A stretch of 36,907 nt of DNA from Planctomycetota bacterium (GTDB lineage Bacteria > Planctomycetota > UBA1135 > UBA2386), in the NCBI GenBank assembly GCA_016794035.1, contig JAEUHS010000076.1, forward strand, positions 1-36,907. Reading direction: 5' to 3'. Under the pieces are notes generated by a model, which was not told the origin of the DNA, made no database searches, and saw only the letters and a program-made list of their open reading frames with translations. Below, in pieces: positions 14,662 to 23,228 of this stretch. A program made the translations under genes and the position numbers. Position 1 is the first letter of the stretch. Every line of letters starts with the position of its first letter.

Positions 14662-15926
14662 TGGTGCGACTCAAGGCGATTCCCGAGGACTTCCGCGTGC
14701 GCGAACTGCTCGAGTGGGACGAGGTTCCCAAGGGCGAATACGTCGTGCACCGGTTGCACAAGGTGAAGCTGTCGACCACCGAGGCGCTGACGATGATCGC
14801 GCGCGAGTGCGACGTCGACCGCAGCGCGATGGCCTACGCCGGCCTCAAGGACCGCCAGGCGGTCACCGACCAGTTCGTCACCATCCCGCGCCGCGCCGTC
14901 GAGCTGGACATGCCGAACCTGCGGCTGCAGCCGGTCGGCACCACCGATCGGCCGATCACCAGCCGCCAGAGCCGCGGCAACGCGTTCGTCATCGTCGTGC
15001 GCGACCTGGCGGCGACGCAGGCGGCGCTGCTGCGGCGCAACATGCCGTCGCTGGCGAAGACCGGGTTCCCGAACTACTTCGACGACCAGCGCTTCGGCAG
15101 CGTGCGGCACGGCCAGGGCTTCCCGATGCGCAGCGTGCTGCTCGGCGATTTCGAGCGCGCGCTGCAGCAGTTGATCGCCGAGCCTTCGCCGGTGGCGATC
15201 ACCGGCGACGTCAAGCTCAAGCGCACCCTGCAGCTGCGCTGGGGCGACTGGGAGACCTGCGCGCGCATCGCGCGTGGCCCCGCCTATGGTCGGCTGTTCG
15301 AGCACCTGCAGGCGGCGCCGCGCGACTTCCGCGGCGCGCTCGAGAACGTGCCGCTGCGGCAGCGCGTCATCCACGCGTTCGCCTACCAGTCGCTGCTGTG
15401 GAACCGCGCCGTCAGCCGGCTGCTGCGCGGCGGCGTGCTGTCGGCCCAGCGGCTGCGCATCGCGACGATCGCCGGCGACCTGCTGGCCTGGAAGTACCTG
15501 GCGCCGGAGCGCGAGCAGAAGCTGGCGGCGATGCAGACGCCGCTCTACGGCCCCGACGGCGACGGCGGCAGCGAGCCGTTCCGGCGCGCGATGACGGCCG
15601 AACTCGAGGACGCGGGCCTGACGCGCGACGACTTCGTGCGCAACGAGGTGCCCGGCATGATCTGGAAGGAGGAGCCGCGCGACGTGCTGGTCAAGCCGAC
15701 CGGAACCGGTGAGGTGCGCGTCGAGTCCGACGACCAGAACCGGGGCCGGGTGTGCGCGACGCTGCAGTTCGAGCTGCCGCGCGGCAGCTACGCGACGATG
15801 ATGATCAAGCGGCTGTTCGCGCCGAGCTGGTACTCGGCGCCGAGCGATCCCCGCGAAGGCGATCGCCCGGCGCCGGCCCGCCGCGACGACCCGCACGGCC
15901 GCGGCGGCGACGAGGACCAACCATGA
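14661..15926 (+). CDS. truD: tRNA pseudouridine synthase TruD
   Basis: A 421-aa TruD-family enzyme, which makes pseudouridine 13 in tRNA in characterised members. The N-terminal PEDFRVRELLEW and the catalytic signature AGLKDRQAVTDQF (Asp64) are intact. Later TruD-type motifs include NYFDDQRFG, and ENVPLRQRVIHAFAYQSLLW in the TRUD insertion and C-terminal region. The C-terminal 25 residues are a charged Arg/Asp/Pro tail beyond the usual domain. The ATG overlaps the upstream stop by 1 nt; GGAGG at 14654-14658 is closer than usual, so the in-frame GTG at 14664 is an alternative start. It ends in a 4-nt overlap with the phosphorylase gene. Confidence 0.93.
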   Translation: MVRLKAIPEDFRVRELLEWDEVPKGEYVVHRLHKVKLSTTEALTMIARECDVDRSAMAYAGLKDRQAVTDQFVTIPRRAVELDMPNLRLQPVGTTDRPITSRQSRGNAFVIVVRDLAATQAALLRRNMPSLAKTGFPNYFDDQRFGSVRHGQGFPMRSVLLGDFERALQQLIAEPSPVAITGDVKLKRTLQLRWGDWETCARIARGPAYGRLFEHLQAAPRDFRGALENVPLRQRVIHAFAYQSLLWNRAVSRLLRGGVLSAQRLRIATIAGDLLAWKYLAPEREQKLAAMQTPLYGPDGDGGSEPFRRAMTAELEDAGLTRDDFVRNEVPGMIWKEEPRDVLVKPTGTGEVRVESDDQNRGRVCATLQFELPRGSYATMMIKRLFAPSWYSAPSDPREGDRPAPARRDDPHGRGGDEDQP

Positions 15927-16792
15927 ACGGACCCACACTGGGCATCATCGGCGGCTCCGGCATCTACGACCTGGTGGGCCTCGAGGACCGCGAGCAGGTC
16001 GTGATCGACACGCCGTTCGGCGCGCCGAGCGACGCGCTGATCACCGGCACCATGTTCGGCGTGCGCATGGCCTTCCTGCCGCGGCACGGCCGCGGTCACC
16101 GCCTGGCGCCGCACGAGCTGCCGTTCCGCGCCAACCTGCACGCGATGAAGCAGCTCGGCATGCAGTGCGTCGTCGGCATCTCCGCGGTCGGCAGCATGCG
16201 CGAGGACGTGCGGCCCGGGCACCTGGTGATCGTCGACCAGTTCCTCGATCGCACCCGGGGTCGCACCGCGGAGTCGACGTTCTTCGGCGACGGCTGCGTG
16301 GCCCACGCCCACTTCGCCGACCCGGTCTGGGAACCGCTGCGGCAGCTGGCGCTGCTGGCCGCGCGCGCCGCCGGCGCCGTCGCCCACGACGGCGGCACCT
16401 ACCTCTGCATGGAAGGGCCGCTGTTCAGCACGCGCGCCGAGTCGCGGCTCTACCGCAGCTGGGGCGTCGACGTGATCGGCATGACCAACCTGCAGGAGGC
16501 CAAGCTCGCGCGCGAGGCGGAGATCGCCTACGCCACCATCGCGCTGGTCACCGACTACGACTGCTGGCACGAGGGCGAAGCCGACGTCGACGTCGCCGCG
16601 GTGCTCGCCGTGCTGCGCCAGAACGCCGATCTCGCGCGCCGCGTCGTCGTCGAGCTGGCGCGCGCGCTCGCGGCGGCCGAGCCGATCACCGCCGAGGGCT
16701 GCATGCAGCACGCGCTGATCACCCAGCCGCAGGCGATCACCGCCGACGCGCGCCGGCGACTGCAGCTGCTGATCGGCAAGTACCTGGGCTGA
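15923..16792 (+). CDS. mtnP: S-methyl-5'-thioadenosine phosphorylase
   Basis: A 289-aa PNP/MTAP-family enzyme. It cleaves methylthioadenosine with phosphate to adenine and 5-methylthioribose-1-phosphate, the first step of methionine salvage. Motifs: GIIGGSGIYD (phosphate loop), PRHGRGHRLAPHELPFRANL, GISAVGSM, YLCMEGPLFSTRAES and IGMTNLQEAKLAREAEI. The LVTDYDCWH stretch is the MTAP-type purine site (Asp rather than the Asn of purine nucleoside phosphorylases). The ATG overlaps the truD stop (ATGA), so it is translated with the two pseudouridine synthases. A specificity for other 6-aminopurine nucleosides is possible. Confidence 0.92.
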   Translation: MNGPTLGIIGGSGIYDLVGLEDREQVVIDTPFGAPSDALITGTMFGVRMAFLPRHGRGHRLAPHELPFRANLHAMKQLGMQCVVGISAVGSMREDVRPGHLVIVDQFLDRTRGRTAESTFFGDGCVAHAHFADPVWEPLRQLALLAARAAGAVAHDGGTYLCMEGPLFSTRAESRLYRSWGVDVIGMTNLQEAKLAREAEIAYATIALVTDYDCWHEGEADVDVAAVLAVLRQNADLARRVVVELARALAAAEPITAEGCMQHALITQPQAITADARRRLQLLIGKYLG

Positions 16793-16827
16793 CCGGAAGG
16801 AGAGCCGCGGCCGCGACCGCGCTGCGA

Positions 16828-18705
16828 TCAGAAGGCCTGGATCAGCGTGTCGATGCCGTTGCTGGTGACCAGCCCGAACGCGTTCCTGCCGCCCGGCAGG
16901 CTGTTGGGCGGGAACAGCGCCAGCGACTGCGCGAACACGTGCAGGCCCGGCGGCAGACCCGGCGGGCAGAAGACGGCCACGTCCTGCACCGGCGCGGTAC
17001 CGACCATCGGCACGCTGAGGTCGAGCGAGCCGATGTAGGCGCGGCAGCCCGGTGCGCCGACGAACGCGAGGTCGACGCCCGGCAGCGGCAGCACGCTCAG
17101 GTAGCAGACGCCGAGGTGGCTGCCGGGCGCGGTCGCCGGCATGCCGGTGGTGCGATAGGTGACGACGGTGCCGGTCGTCGCGGTCGAGATCGCCGCGGGC
17201 GATGCGGCGAGGCCGAGCGCCGCGATGTGGTTGCCGGTCTGGATCGGCAGGGCCGTCGCCAGCGCGATCGAGCCGGGATCCGCGGACGGTCCGCCGAGCG
17301 AGAAGCCGACCAGCGTGGCCTCGGGCAACGGGACCGAGCCGCCGGTGCCCAGCGCCGTCACCTGCGGCCACACGTAGGTCACGATGCCGCTGACCAGATG
17401 GAACTGCAGCTGCACGGTGCTGCGGTTGCTCGTCTCGGGCACCGCGTAGCTCTCGACGTCGTTCCAGGTCACGCACAGGATCGGTTCGCCCGCGACGACG
17501 ACCTCCTCGTGGGTGATGCGCCCGCTGCCGGGCTCGGTCGGGTTGAAGTCGTGCCAGGACCACCACGCCGTCTCGGGCGCGGCGAGGAAGTTCGTCGACG
17601 GATCCCAGGTGCCGAAGTGCGGCGGATTCCAGCCGCCGGCGCCGTTGCCGGGGCCGGTCGAGACGAAGCCGTTGTCGTCGACGTAGAGCTGCGGGGCGGC
17701 ACCGCCGGGCGTCGGCAGCGGCAGCGAGGGGGTCACCGGGTGCTCGGCGTCGTCGGTGGCGGGCAGCACGGTCGCGGCCGCGGAGACCGGCACGAAGGCG
17801 CCGCCGCCCCAGGTGACCGTGTAGCCGCTGCCGCCCGGCGACAGCGTCATCGACTGGCCCGTCAGCGCGGCCGCGGCCGCCGCCGCCGAACCGAACCACT
17901 GGTAGAACGCGTCGAACTGCGGGATGTCGTAGCAGCCGGTGCCGTAGCTGGTGTGGTGCGCCGGTTCGCAGGGGCGCACGACGTTCCAGCTGGTGCCGTT
18001 CGGGACGAACGTCACGGTGCTGTTGGCGAGGTCGAACGCGCCCGCCGGGAACGTCTCGTAGACGAAGCCGCCCGCGCCGGTCGTGGGGGTGCTGAGATCG
18101 CTGGCGCCGGGATCGCCGACGCCGTCGCCGATCGACACCCCGACCCAGGTGGTGCCGTTGCCCACGTCCATCACCCCGTACGAGAACGAGATCACGCCGG
18201 TGGCGAACAGCTCGACCTGGAAGCTCTTCGGCGGCGCCAGGTCCGGGAACTCGGCGACGTCGATCCAGCTGATCGCGCAGCGGCCGGCGACCGAGGTGTC
18301 GATGCGTACGTCCCACGTACCGGGGGACGCGGCCTGCAGGTCGTCCCAGTAGGGCGCGATGCGTGGCGACGCGCCCGCGGTGCCGCGGAAGTTGAAGATC
18401 GATCCCAGGAAGAAGCCCGTGCTCGCGCCGACCGCGGGGCCGCCGTTGGTCAGGAACAGCACGCCGTTCGCGTCGATCACGCAGTGCGTGAACGGGCTGC
18501 CCGGCGCGCCGGGCAGCGGCAGCGCGAAGCCGAGCGGCGTGATCGGCGATCGACCTTCGTCGTCGGCGGGGTAGGTCGAGGAGGCGACCAGTCCGGCCGA
18601 GGTGCCGCCGCCGAGAGCGAGGCACTGCGCCGTCGCGGGGCCGACGCACGCGGCCGCGACGGCGAGCAGGGTCGGCAGGCCGGGCGAGGTGCGGGTGGCG
18701 GGCAT
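16828..18705 (-). CDS. Secreted beta-rich family protein (paralog B)
   Basis: A 625-aa exported protein. The ATG at 18705 is preferred over the in-frame start at 18756 because the signal peptide core begins shortly after it and ends ATA before QCL. Residues about 28-245 hold the first beta module: DANGVLFLTNGG, SPRIAPYWDDL, DTSVAGRCAISWIDV, VELFATGVISFSYG. A YGTGCYD linker near 260 leads to a second, related module: [52 protein letters not shown]. The C-terminal domain (about 505-625) ends GLVTSNGIDTLIQAF, matching the family tail. It is the last gene of a minus-strand run after the GT2 gene, with a 135-nt gap. Function unknown; probably extracellular or surface-attached. Confidence 0.85.
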   Translation of the reverse strand: MPATRTSPGLPTLLAVAAACVGPATAQCLALGGGTSAGLVASSTYPADDEGRSPITPLGFALPLPGAPGSPFTHCVIDANGVLFLTNGGPAVGASTGFFLGSIFNFRGTAGASPRIAPYWDDLQAASPGTWDVRIDTSVAGRCAISWIDVAEFPDLAPPKSFQVELFATGVISFSYGVMDVGNGTTWVGVSIGDGVGDPGASDLSTPTTGAGGFVYETFPAGAFDLANSTVTFVPNGTSWNVVRPCEPAHHTSYGTGCYDIPQFDAFYQWFGSAAAAAAALTGQSMTLSPGGSGYTVTWGGGAFVPVSAAATVLPATDDAEHPVTPSLPLPTPGGAAPQLYVDDNGFVSTGPGNGAGGWNPPHFGTWDPSTNFLAAPETAWWSWHDFNPTEPGSGRITHEEVVVAGEPILCVTWNDVESYAVPETSNRSTVQLQFHLVSGIVTYVWPQVTALGTGGSVPLPEATLVGFSLGGPSADPGSIALATALPIQTGNHIAALGLAASPAAISTATTGTVVTYRTTGMPATAPGSHLGVCYLSVLPLPGVDLAFVGAPGCRAYIGSLDLSVPMVGTAPVQDVAVFCPPGLPPGLHVFAQSLALFPPNSLPGGRNAFGLVTSNGIDTLIQAF

Positions 18706-18840
18706 GGGCTCGATCGGGTGCGTCGGCGAGGCGGGGGTGGCCCGCGGGCGCGACACGGTACCCGATCGATCGCGACTCGGGCAGGTGGCCCGGCCGCGCG
18801 GTCCGCCGCTCGTTCGCTGCGGCGCACTGCCCGGCCGGCG

Positions 18841-19587
18841 TCAGGCGTGCGGCCGGCGCGAGCGGGCGCGGAACGCCCGGATCGCCACCAGATAGCGCCA
18901 GACGTCGCGCACGATGCGGACGGTCGACTGCTTGTCGGCGCGGCGTTCGAAGCGGCACGGCACCTCGACGACGCGCAGTCCCGCGCGATGGGCGAGGATC
19001 ATGATCTCCGAATCCCAGAACCAGCCGCGGTCCTGGGTCGCGCGCACGACCGGCAGGATGCGTTCCCGCACGAAGAACTTGAAGCCGGCCTCGGGGTCGC
19101 GGAACGGCACCGCGAACAGGCGGCGGAACAACCAGCGGTAGCCGCGGCTCAGCAGCTGGCGCAGCAGGCTGTTGGGCCGCCAGCTGGTGTCGTAGTGGCG
19201 GAACGCGGTGGCGCCGTCGGCGCCGGCGTCGATCGCGGCCAGGATCGACGGCAGGTGGCGGCAGTGCACCTCGAGGTCGATGTCGAGGAAGCCGACGATG
19301 CGGCCCTGCGCGAGCTGGAAACCCTCGGCCACCGTGCCGCCGCGGCCGACGTTCTGCCGGTGGTAGACGGCGCGGCGATGCGGCGCCGCCCGCACGAGGT
19401 CGGCGACGATCGCCGCCGTGTCGTCGCCGCTGGCGTCCTCGACGAACAGCAGTTCGTAGGCGCGGCCGGTCGCGTCCAGCGTCTCGCACAGTTGCGCGAC
19501 CGAGTCGCGCAGGTGTCCGGCCTCGTGGTAGCAGGCGATCACGACCGACAGTTCGTACGGCGGCGGCAGCGGCGCGGCCTCGCTCAC
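18841..19587 (-). CDS. Family 2 glycosyltransferase, polyprenyl-phosphate sugar type
   Basis: A 248-aa GT2 enzyme. Motifs: LSVVIACYHEAGHLRDSV, LLFVEDASGDDTAAIV, NVGRGGTVAEGFQLAQG and FLDIDLEVH (DxD metal site), then PEAGFKFFVRERILP and GWFWDSEIMILAHRAGLRVVE. This matches dolichyl/undecaprenyl-phosphate mannosyl- or glucosyltransferases, which load a sugar onto a lipid carrier at the cytoplasmic face. It has no C-terminal membrane segments. The GTG start overlaps the stop of the upstream membrane glycosyltransferase by 4 nt (GTGA, 19584-19587), so they are coupled. The lipid-sugar made here is the natural donor for that partner (inference). Confidence 0.88.
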   Translation of the reverse strand: MSEAAPLPPPYELSVVIACYHEAGHLRDSVAQLCETLDATGRAYELLFVEDASGDDTAAIVADLVRAAPHRRAVYHRQNVGRGGTVAEGFQLAQGRIVGFLDIDLEVHCRHLPSILAAIDAGADGATAFRHYDTSWRPNSLLRQLLSRGYRWLFRRLFAVPFRDPEAGFKFFVRERILPVVRATQDRGWFWDSEIMILAHRAGLRVVEVPCRFERRADKQSTVRIVRDVWRYLVAIRAFRARSRRPHA

Positions 19588-21245
19588 GGGCGGATCCTGA
19601 CCTTGTGCACGGTGATGCCGGTGAACGGGTGCCGCTCCAGCACCTCGACGCGCGGGTTCCGCAGCAGCGCTTCGAGGGTGCCGTCGACCGACTCGTGCGG
19701 GTGCCAGTGGTCGCGCACCAGGTAGCAGACGTCGTCGCGCATGCGTTCGTCGAGCCGCAGATCGGCGGGATCGCTCGCGGTGCGATAGACCCGCAGCGCG
19801 GCGTTGCGCAGCAGCGCCGCATTGCCGTCGGCGAAGTCGCGGAACACGCGTTCGGCGTAGTCGCCGAGCCAGGTGCCCAGGCGCCTGCGGACCTTGGCGC
19901 CGATCTCGGCCGGATCGGTCGCCGGCAGCAGGTTCTTCTCGTCCTGGATGCGCGGGTCGTAGTACGCGAGCGACCGCGGGTTCGGCGTCGGCGTGAACAC
20001 CGGCCGGCCGGCGCCGCCGCGGTCGATCTCGCGCGACAGGTAGGCGGCGGCCGCGCGCCAGTCCGGGTTCGGCTTGTAGACCGTCCAGCGATCGGCCTGG
20101 AACCGGAACAGCGCGATCAACGACGCGCTGGTCAGCACCAGCAGCAGCACGCTGGTCCAGCGCATCGCCGTGGTCGGCAGCGAAGTCAGGCCCTTGCCCG
20201 CGAGCAGCAGGACGAACGGCAGCGCCGGCAGCGCGCTGCGTTCGGTGTAGGTCCGGTCGAGGCCGAACAGCGTGGCGACGAGCAGGAACACCGGGATCGC
20301 CAGCAGGCACAGCGGCACCAGCACGCCGGCCGGCCGCTCCCGACGCGCACGCCAGAGGCCGACGAGGCCGACGCCGAGCAGCACCACGCCGAGCCCGTGC
20401 GCGACCTGCACCGCGATGTCGTCGATCCACGTCAGCGCCGCATGCAGCGTGTTGCCGGTCCAGCACCAGCCGAACACGAACTCGTACAGCTCCGCGAACG
20501 TCATCGCGCGCAGGTAGCCCTGGTCGGTCGCGAACTCGCCGAGCGCGCGTTTGGCGAGCACGAATGCGCCGAGCAGCAGGATGCCGACGCCGTGCCAGAT
20601 CATCAGGCGCCGCACGGCGCCGGTGAAGCCGTGCAGCAGCGGCGCGACCGCGGCCAGCAGCACGACGTAGACGGCGAGGTAGTAGTGCAGCGTCAGCATC
20701 ACCGCGAGGTTGCCGGCGTGCAGCCACCACAGGCCGGTCTGTCGCGGTCGGGTCGGGTCGATCAGACGTTCGCAGGTGCCGACCGCGAGCAGGGTGCTGG
20801 CGAGCATCGGCGCGTAGAGGCGTGCTTCGGCCGAGTACCAGACGTGCACCGGCGACACGGTCAGCAACATCGCGGCCCACAGCGCCGCGCGCCGACCGAC
20901 CATGCGTTGGCCGGCCCAGAACAGCAGCGGGATCGACGTCAGGCCGGCGACCAGTGGCGGGATCCGCATCGACCACTCGCCGTCGCCGAACACGTTGTTC
21001 CAGCAGTGCATGAACGTGACGTAGAGCGGCGGGTGGATGTCGACGTAGAGCGTCGCCAGCAGCTGAGCCCAGGTGCCGAGGCGCTGGTTCGACATGCACG
21101 CCTCGTCGAACCAGACGCTGCGCCCCATCAGCGGCAGGCGCAGCACGAGCCCGATCACGACCAGCAGCGCGAGCAACCACCGGGTGTCGCGGCGCGCCGC
21201 CGTCGACGGATCGAGGCCGGGCGATGGGTGGTGCGTTGCGTGCAT
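19584..21245 (-). CDS. GT39-type (PMT/ArnT-like) integral-membrane glycosyltransferase
   Basis: A 553-aa polytopic membrane protein. An N-terminal segment (24-39, WLLALLVVIGLVLRLP) leads to the first periplasmic loop, with WFDEACMSNQ (the conserved acidic residues of GT-C enzymes) and DIHPPLYVTF. YSAEARLYAP follows, typical of GT39/ArnT relatives. Roughly ten hydrophobic segments run to about residue 375, and a soluble C-terminal domain of about 170 residues follows (PNPDWRAAAAYLSREIDRGG). Such enzymes transfer a sugar from a polyprenyl-phosphate carrier to protein or lipid outside the membrane. The coupled GT2 gene directly downstream probably makes its donor. The acceptor is unknown. Confidence 0.85.
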   Translation of the reverse strand: MHATHHPSPGLDPSTAARRDTRWLLALLVVIGLVLRLPLMGRSVWFDEACMSNQRLGTWAQLLATLYVDIHPPLYVTFMHCWNNVFGDGEWSMRIPPLVAGLTSIPLLFWAGQRMVGRRAALWAAMLLTVSPVHVWYSAEARLYAPMLASTLLAVGTCERLIDPTRPRQTGLWWLHAGNLAVMLTLHYYLAVYVVLLAAVAPLLHGFTGAVRRLMIWHGVGILLLGAFVLAKRALGEFATDQGYLRAMTFAELYEFVFGWCWTGNTLHAALTWIDDIAVQVAHGLGVVLLGVGLVGLWRARRERPAGVLVPLCLLAIPVFLLVATLFGLDRTYTERSALPALPFVLLLAGKGLTSLPTTAMRWTSVLLLVLTSASLIALFRFQADRWTVYKPNPDWRAAAAYLSREIDRGGAGRPVFTPTPNPRSLAYYDPRIQDEKNLLPATDPAEIGAKVRRRLGTWLGDYAERVFRDFADGNAALLRNAALRVYRTASDPADLRLDERMRDDVCYLVRDHWHPHESVDGTLEALLRNPRVEVLERHPFTGITVHKVRIRP

Positions 21246-21333
21246 GCCGGGGGGGCGCGGCAGGATATCGCAATTCGCCCGGCGTTCGAGGGTGAGGCCG
21301 GGCGGGCGCGTGAAGCCGCGGCGCCGCCGCCGA

Positions 21334-21813
21334 TCAGAGCATCGCGCCGAGCAATTCGAGGTCGAGCGTCATCAGCCCGTTGCAGAACGCCTGTGCCGGC
21401 ATGCGCGCCAGCCGCCGGCCGGAGACCCGCACGTCGCCGGCGACGAAGTAGATCCGCGCCGGCGGCACGACCATGCCGCGGAAGCGCACTTCGTTGAGGC
21501 CGGCCAGGCCGACGAAGCGATCGATCTCCCAGCCGCTCGTCTTCTTGATCAGGAACGTCGCGACCTGCGCGACGCCCTCGATCATCAGCACGCCCGGCAT
21601 GATCGGATTGCCCGGCACGTGGTCCTTGGCCCACCACGCATCGGCGCCCCAGTCCTTGTAGCCGACGGCGAGCTTGCGCTCGAGGTCGAGATGGCAGATG
21701 CCGTCGAGCAGCTGGAAGTGGCCGCGGTGGGGCAGCGTCGAGCGCAGGTCTGCCTCGGTCACGACGTCGCGGCTGAGGTCCAGGGCGGTGAGGTCGACGA
21801 GTGGTTTGCCCAT
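21334..21813 (-). CDS. FabZ-like hot-dog dehydratase
   Basis: A 159-aa protein of the FabZ/FabA-like hot-dog family, which dehydrates 3-hydroxyacyl-ACP. The catalytic pattern is present: LPHRGHFQLLDGI (His position) and VPGNPIMPGVLMIEGVAQVA (Glu position). It is slightly longer than a standard FabZ and has DWGADAWWAKDHVPG before the active-site Glu loop. The ATG at 21813 begins MGKPLVDL; a longer in-frame start is less likely because the extra 22 residues lack conservation features. Location next to envelope glycan genes suggests a role in lipid or lipid-anchor synthesis, but a general fatty-acid role is equally possible. Confidence 0.8.
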   Translation of the reverse strand: MGKPLVDLTALDLSRDVVTEADLRSTLPHRGHFQLLDGICHLDLERKLAVGYKDWGADAWWAKDHVPGNPIMPGVLMIEGVAQVATFLIKKTSGWEIDRFVGLAGLNEVRFRGMVVPPARIYFVAGDVRVSGRRLARMPAQAFCNGLMTLDLELLGAML

Positions 21814-21904
21814 GGCGTGGTCGCAATCTAGCGAACGCGCCGGCGCGTCGGAAGCCTGCAGCGACGACGTGGTCGGCAAACGCCCGTTCCGCGACGGCGC
21901 CGGG

Positions 21905-23038
21905 TCAGCGCAGGCGAACCAGGCGCACCTGTTGGGGTGTCGGCAGCTGGCCGGCCTGGATCTTCACCATCAGATGGCTGCGCTGGAAGCCGTCCTTGTC
22001 GACGTCGAGCTGCCACATGCCCGGCGTCAGGTGCGCGAACTCGGCCTTGCCGCCGTAGTCGGTCGTCGCCTCCAGCACCGTCAGTCGCACGCGGTCCGCG
22101 GCCGTCGCCGTCACCGTGGCATCGGCGACGCCGTAGCCGGCGACGTCGCTGACCTGCACCGTCTGCGGCAGGCCGCGCGGGATCGTCACCGTGTATCCCT
22201 GGCCGTGCTGGGCCCCGGCCTGGAAGTTCGCGCGTCCCGACTGCACGGTGATCGTCTGCACGTCGCCGATCGGCTGGCCGCCGAGGCTGACCGCGAGCTG
22301 GTAGTCGCCGGCCAGCATGTCCTCGAACACGACGCTGCCGAAGTTGTCGCTGGTGCCGACCGAAGCGCGGCGGCCCAACGGTTCGCCGACCGGCAGCAGT
22401 TTGACCTCGAGGCCGGCGTAGGGCGCGGCATCCTGGTCGCGCAGCAGCACCGAGAACGGCGATCCGGGCGTGATCGCCAGCACGATGTCGTCGACCAGCG
22501 GCGAGCTGGCGTCGACCGTCACCGTGCGGCGGGTGCCGTTCAGACCCGGCGCGTAGACCGACACCACGTACGGATACTCGGAGAACGGCACGTCGCGCAC
22601 CTCGAACGTCGGCGTGCCGACGCCGCGGCGCACCGGCACCACCATGCGATAGGGCGGATGGAACGAGCCGTCGTCCCGGGTCGGTTGGCGCGCCTCCTCG
22701 ACGGCGACCGTGATCGATTCGATGCGGTCCAGCACCGACACGGCGAGCTGGATGTCGCCGCGCAGGATGCCCTTGGTCCAGCCGGTGGTCTCGGTGCGCC
22801 CCGCGTCGGCGGCACGAGCCGTCGCCTCGACCGGGACGGCACGGCCCGGCGACGTCGGTGCGGCCTCGGCCTCCGCGGCGTCGTTCGGCGCCGCCGCCGG
22901 TACTGCGGCCGGCGCCGCGGCAGCAGGACCGCCCGGCGGCAGCTCGACGGCGAAACTCTCCTGCGTCATCAGCACCAGTCCGGCGGCCGCGCAGAGGCCG
23001 AGGGCGCCGACCAGGATCAGGGAGTCGCGGGTTCGCAT
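21905..23038 (-). CDS. Membrane-anchored protein with carboxypeptidase-regulatory-like domains
   Basis: A 377-aa protein. Residues 7-25 (LILVGALGLCAAAGLVLMT) are a signal anchor, followed by an Ala/Pro-rich stretch (35-75). From about 90 on, repeated beta-strand units of about 80-90 residues appear: MVVPVRRGVG with FEVRDVPFSEYPYVVSVYAP; FSVLLRDQDAAPYAGLEVKL with FEDMLAGDYQLAVSLGG; and QVSDVAGYGVADATVTATAA with FAHLTPGMWQLDVDKDGF. This is the pattern of CarboxypepD_reg/transthyretin-like Ig-type domains on envelope proteins. No catalytic residues are evident. It is first of a same-strand run leading to the FabZ-like and glycosyltransferase genes. Confidence 0.65.
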   Translation of the reverse strand: MRTRDSLILVGALGLCAAAGLVLMTQESFAVELPPGGPAAAAPAAVPAAAPNDAAEAEAAPTSPGRAVPVEATARAADAGRTETTGWTKGILRGDIQLAVSVLDRIESITVAVEEARQPTRDDGSFHPPYRMVVPVRRGVGTPTFEVRDVPFSEYPYVVSVYAPGLNGTRRTVTVDASSPLVDDIVLAITPGSPFSVLLRDQDAAPYAGLEVKLLPVGEPLGRRASVGTSDNFGSVVFEDMLAGDYQLAVSLGGQPIGDVQTITVQSGRANFQAGAQHGQGYTVTIPRGLPQTVQVSDVAGYGVADATVTATAADRVRLTVLEATTDYGGKAEFAHLTPGMWQLDVDKDGFQRSHLMVKIQAGQLPTPQQVRLVRLR

Positions 23039-23215
23039 CGGGGAGTCGGGGGCGGGAAGCGGGGGTGCTGCCCAGCGAATAGTAACCCGCGAACGCCGCG
23101 CAACCGATCGCGCGGCCAGGTCGCGCGCCGCGGCGCGGCCGGCCACCACGCCACCGCCGGTTGCCGGTCGATGGTCCGAGTCCCGAGTCGAGACAGGTTC
23201 GCGGGGGCGAGTGGC

Positions 23216-23221
23216 TACGAT
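23216..23221 (+). promoter_or_regulatory. TANNNT box (possible -10 of a leaderless transcript)
   Basis: TACGAT ends 7 nt before the ATG at 23229, with CGCGGCC between and no Shine-Dalgarno sequence. The same spacing and almost the same spacer (CGCGGCG) precede kdsA on the other strand. Confidence 0.45.
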
Positions 23222-23228
23222 CGCGGCC

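Noticed and set aside
15788..19822. 1344-codon minus-strand frame, and the 1186-codon plus-strand frame at 16165-19725
   Set aside because: Both are out-of-frame or antisense shadows of truD, mtnP, paralog B and the glycosyltransferases; low-complexity Arg-rich products.
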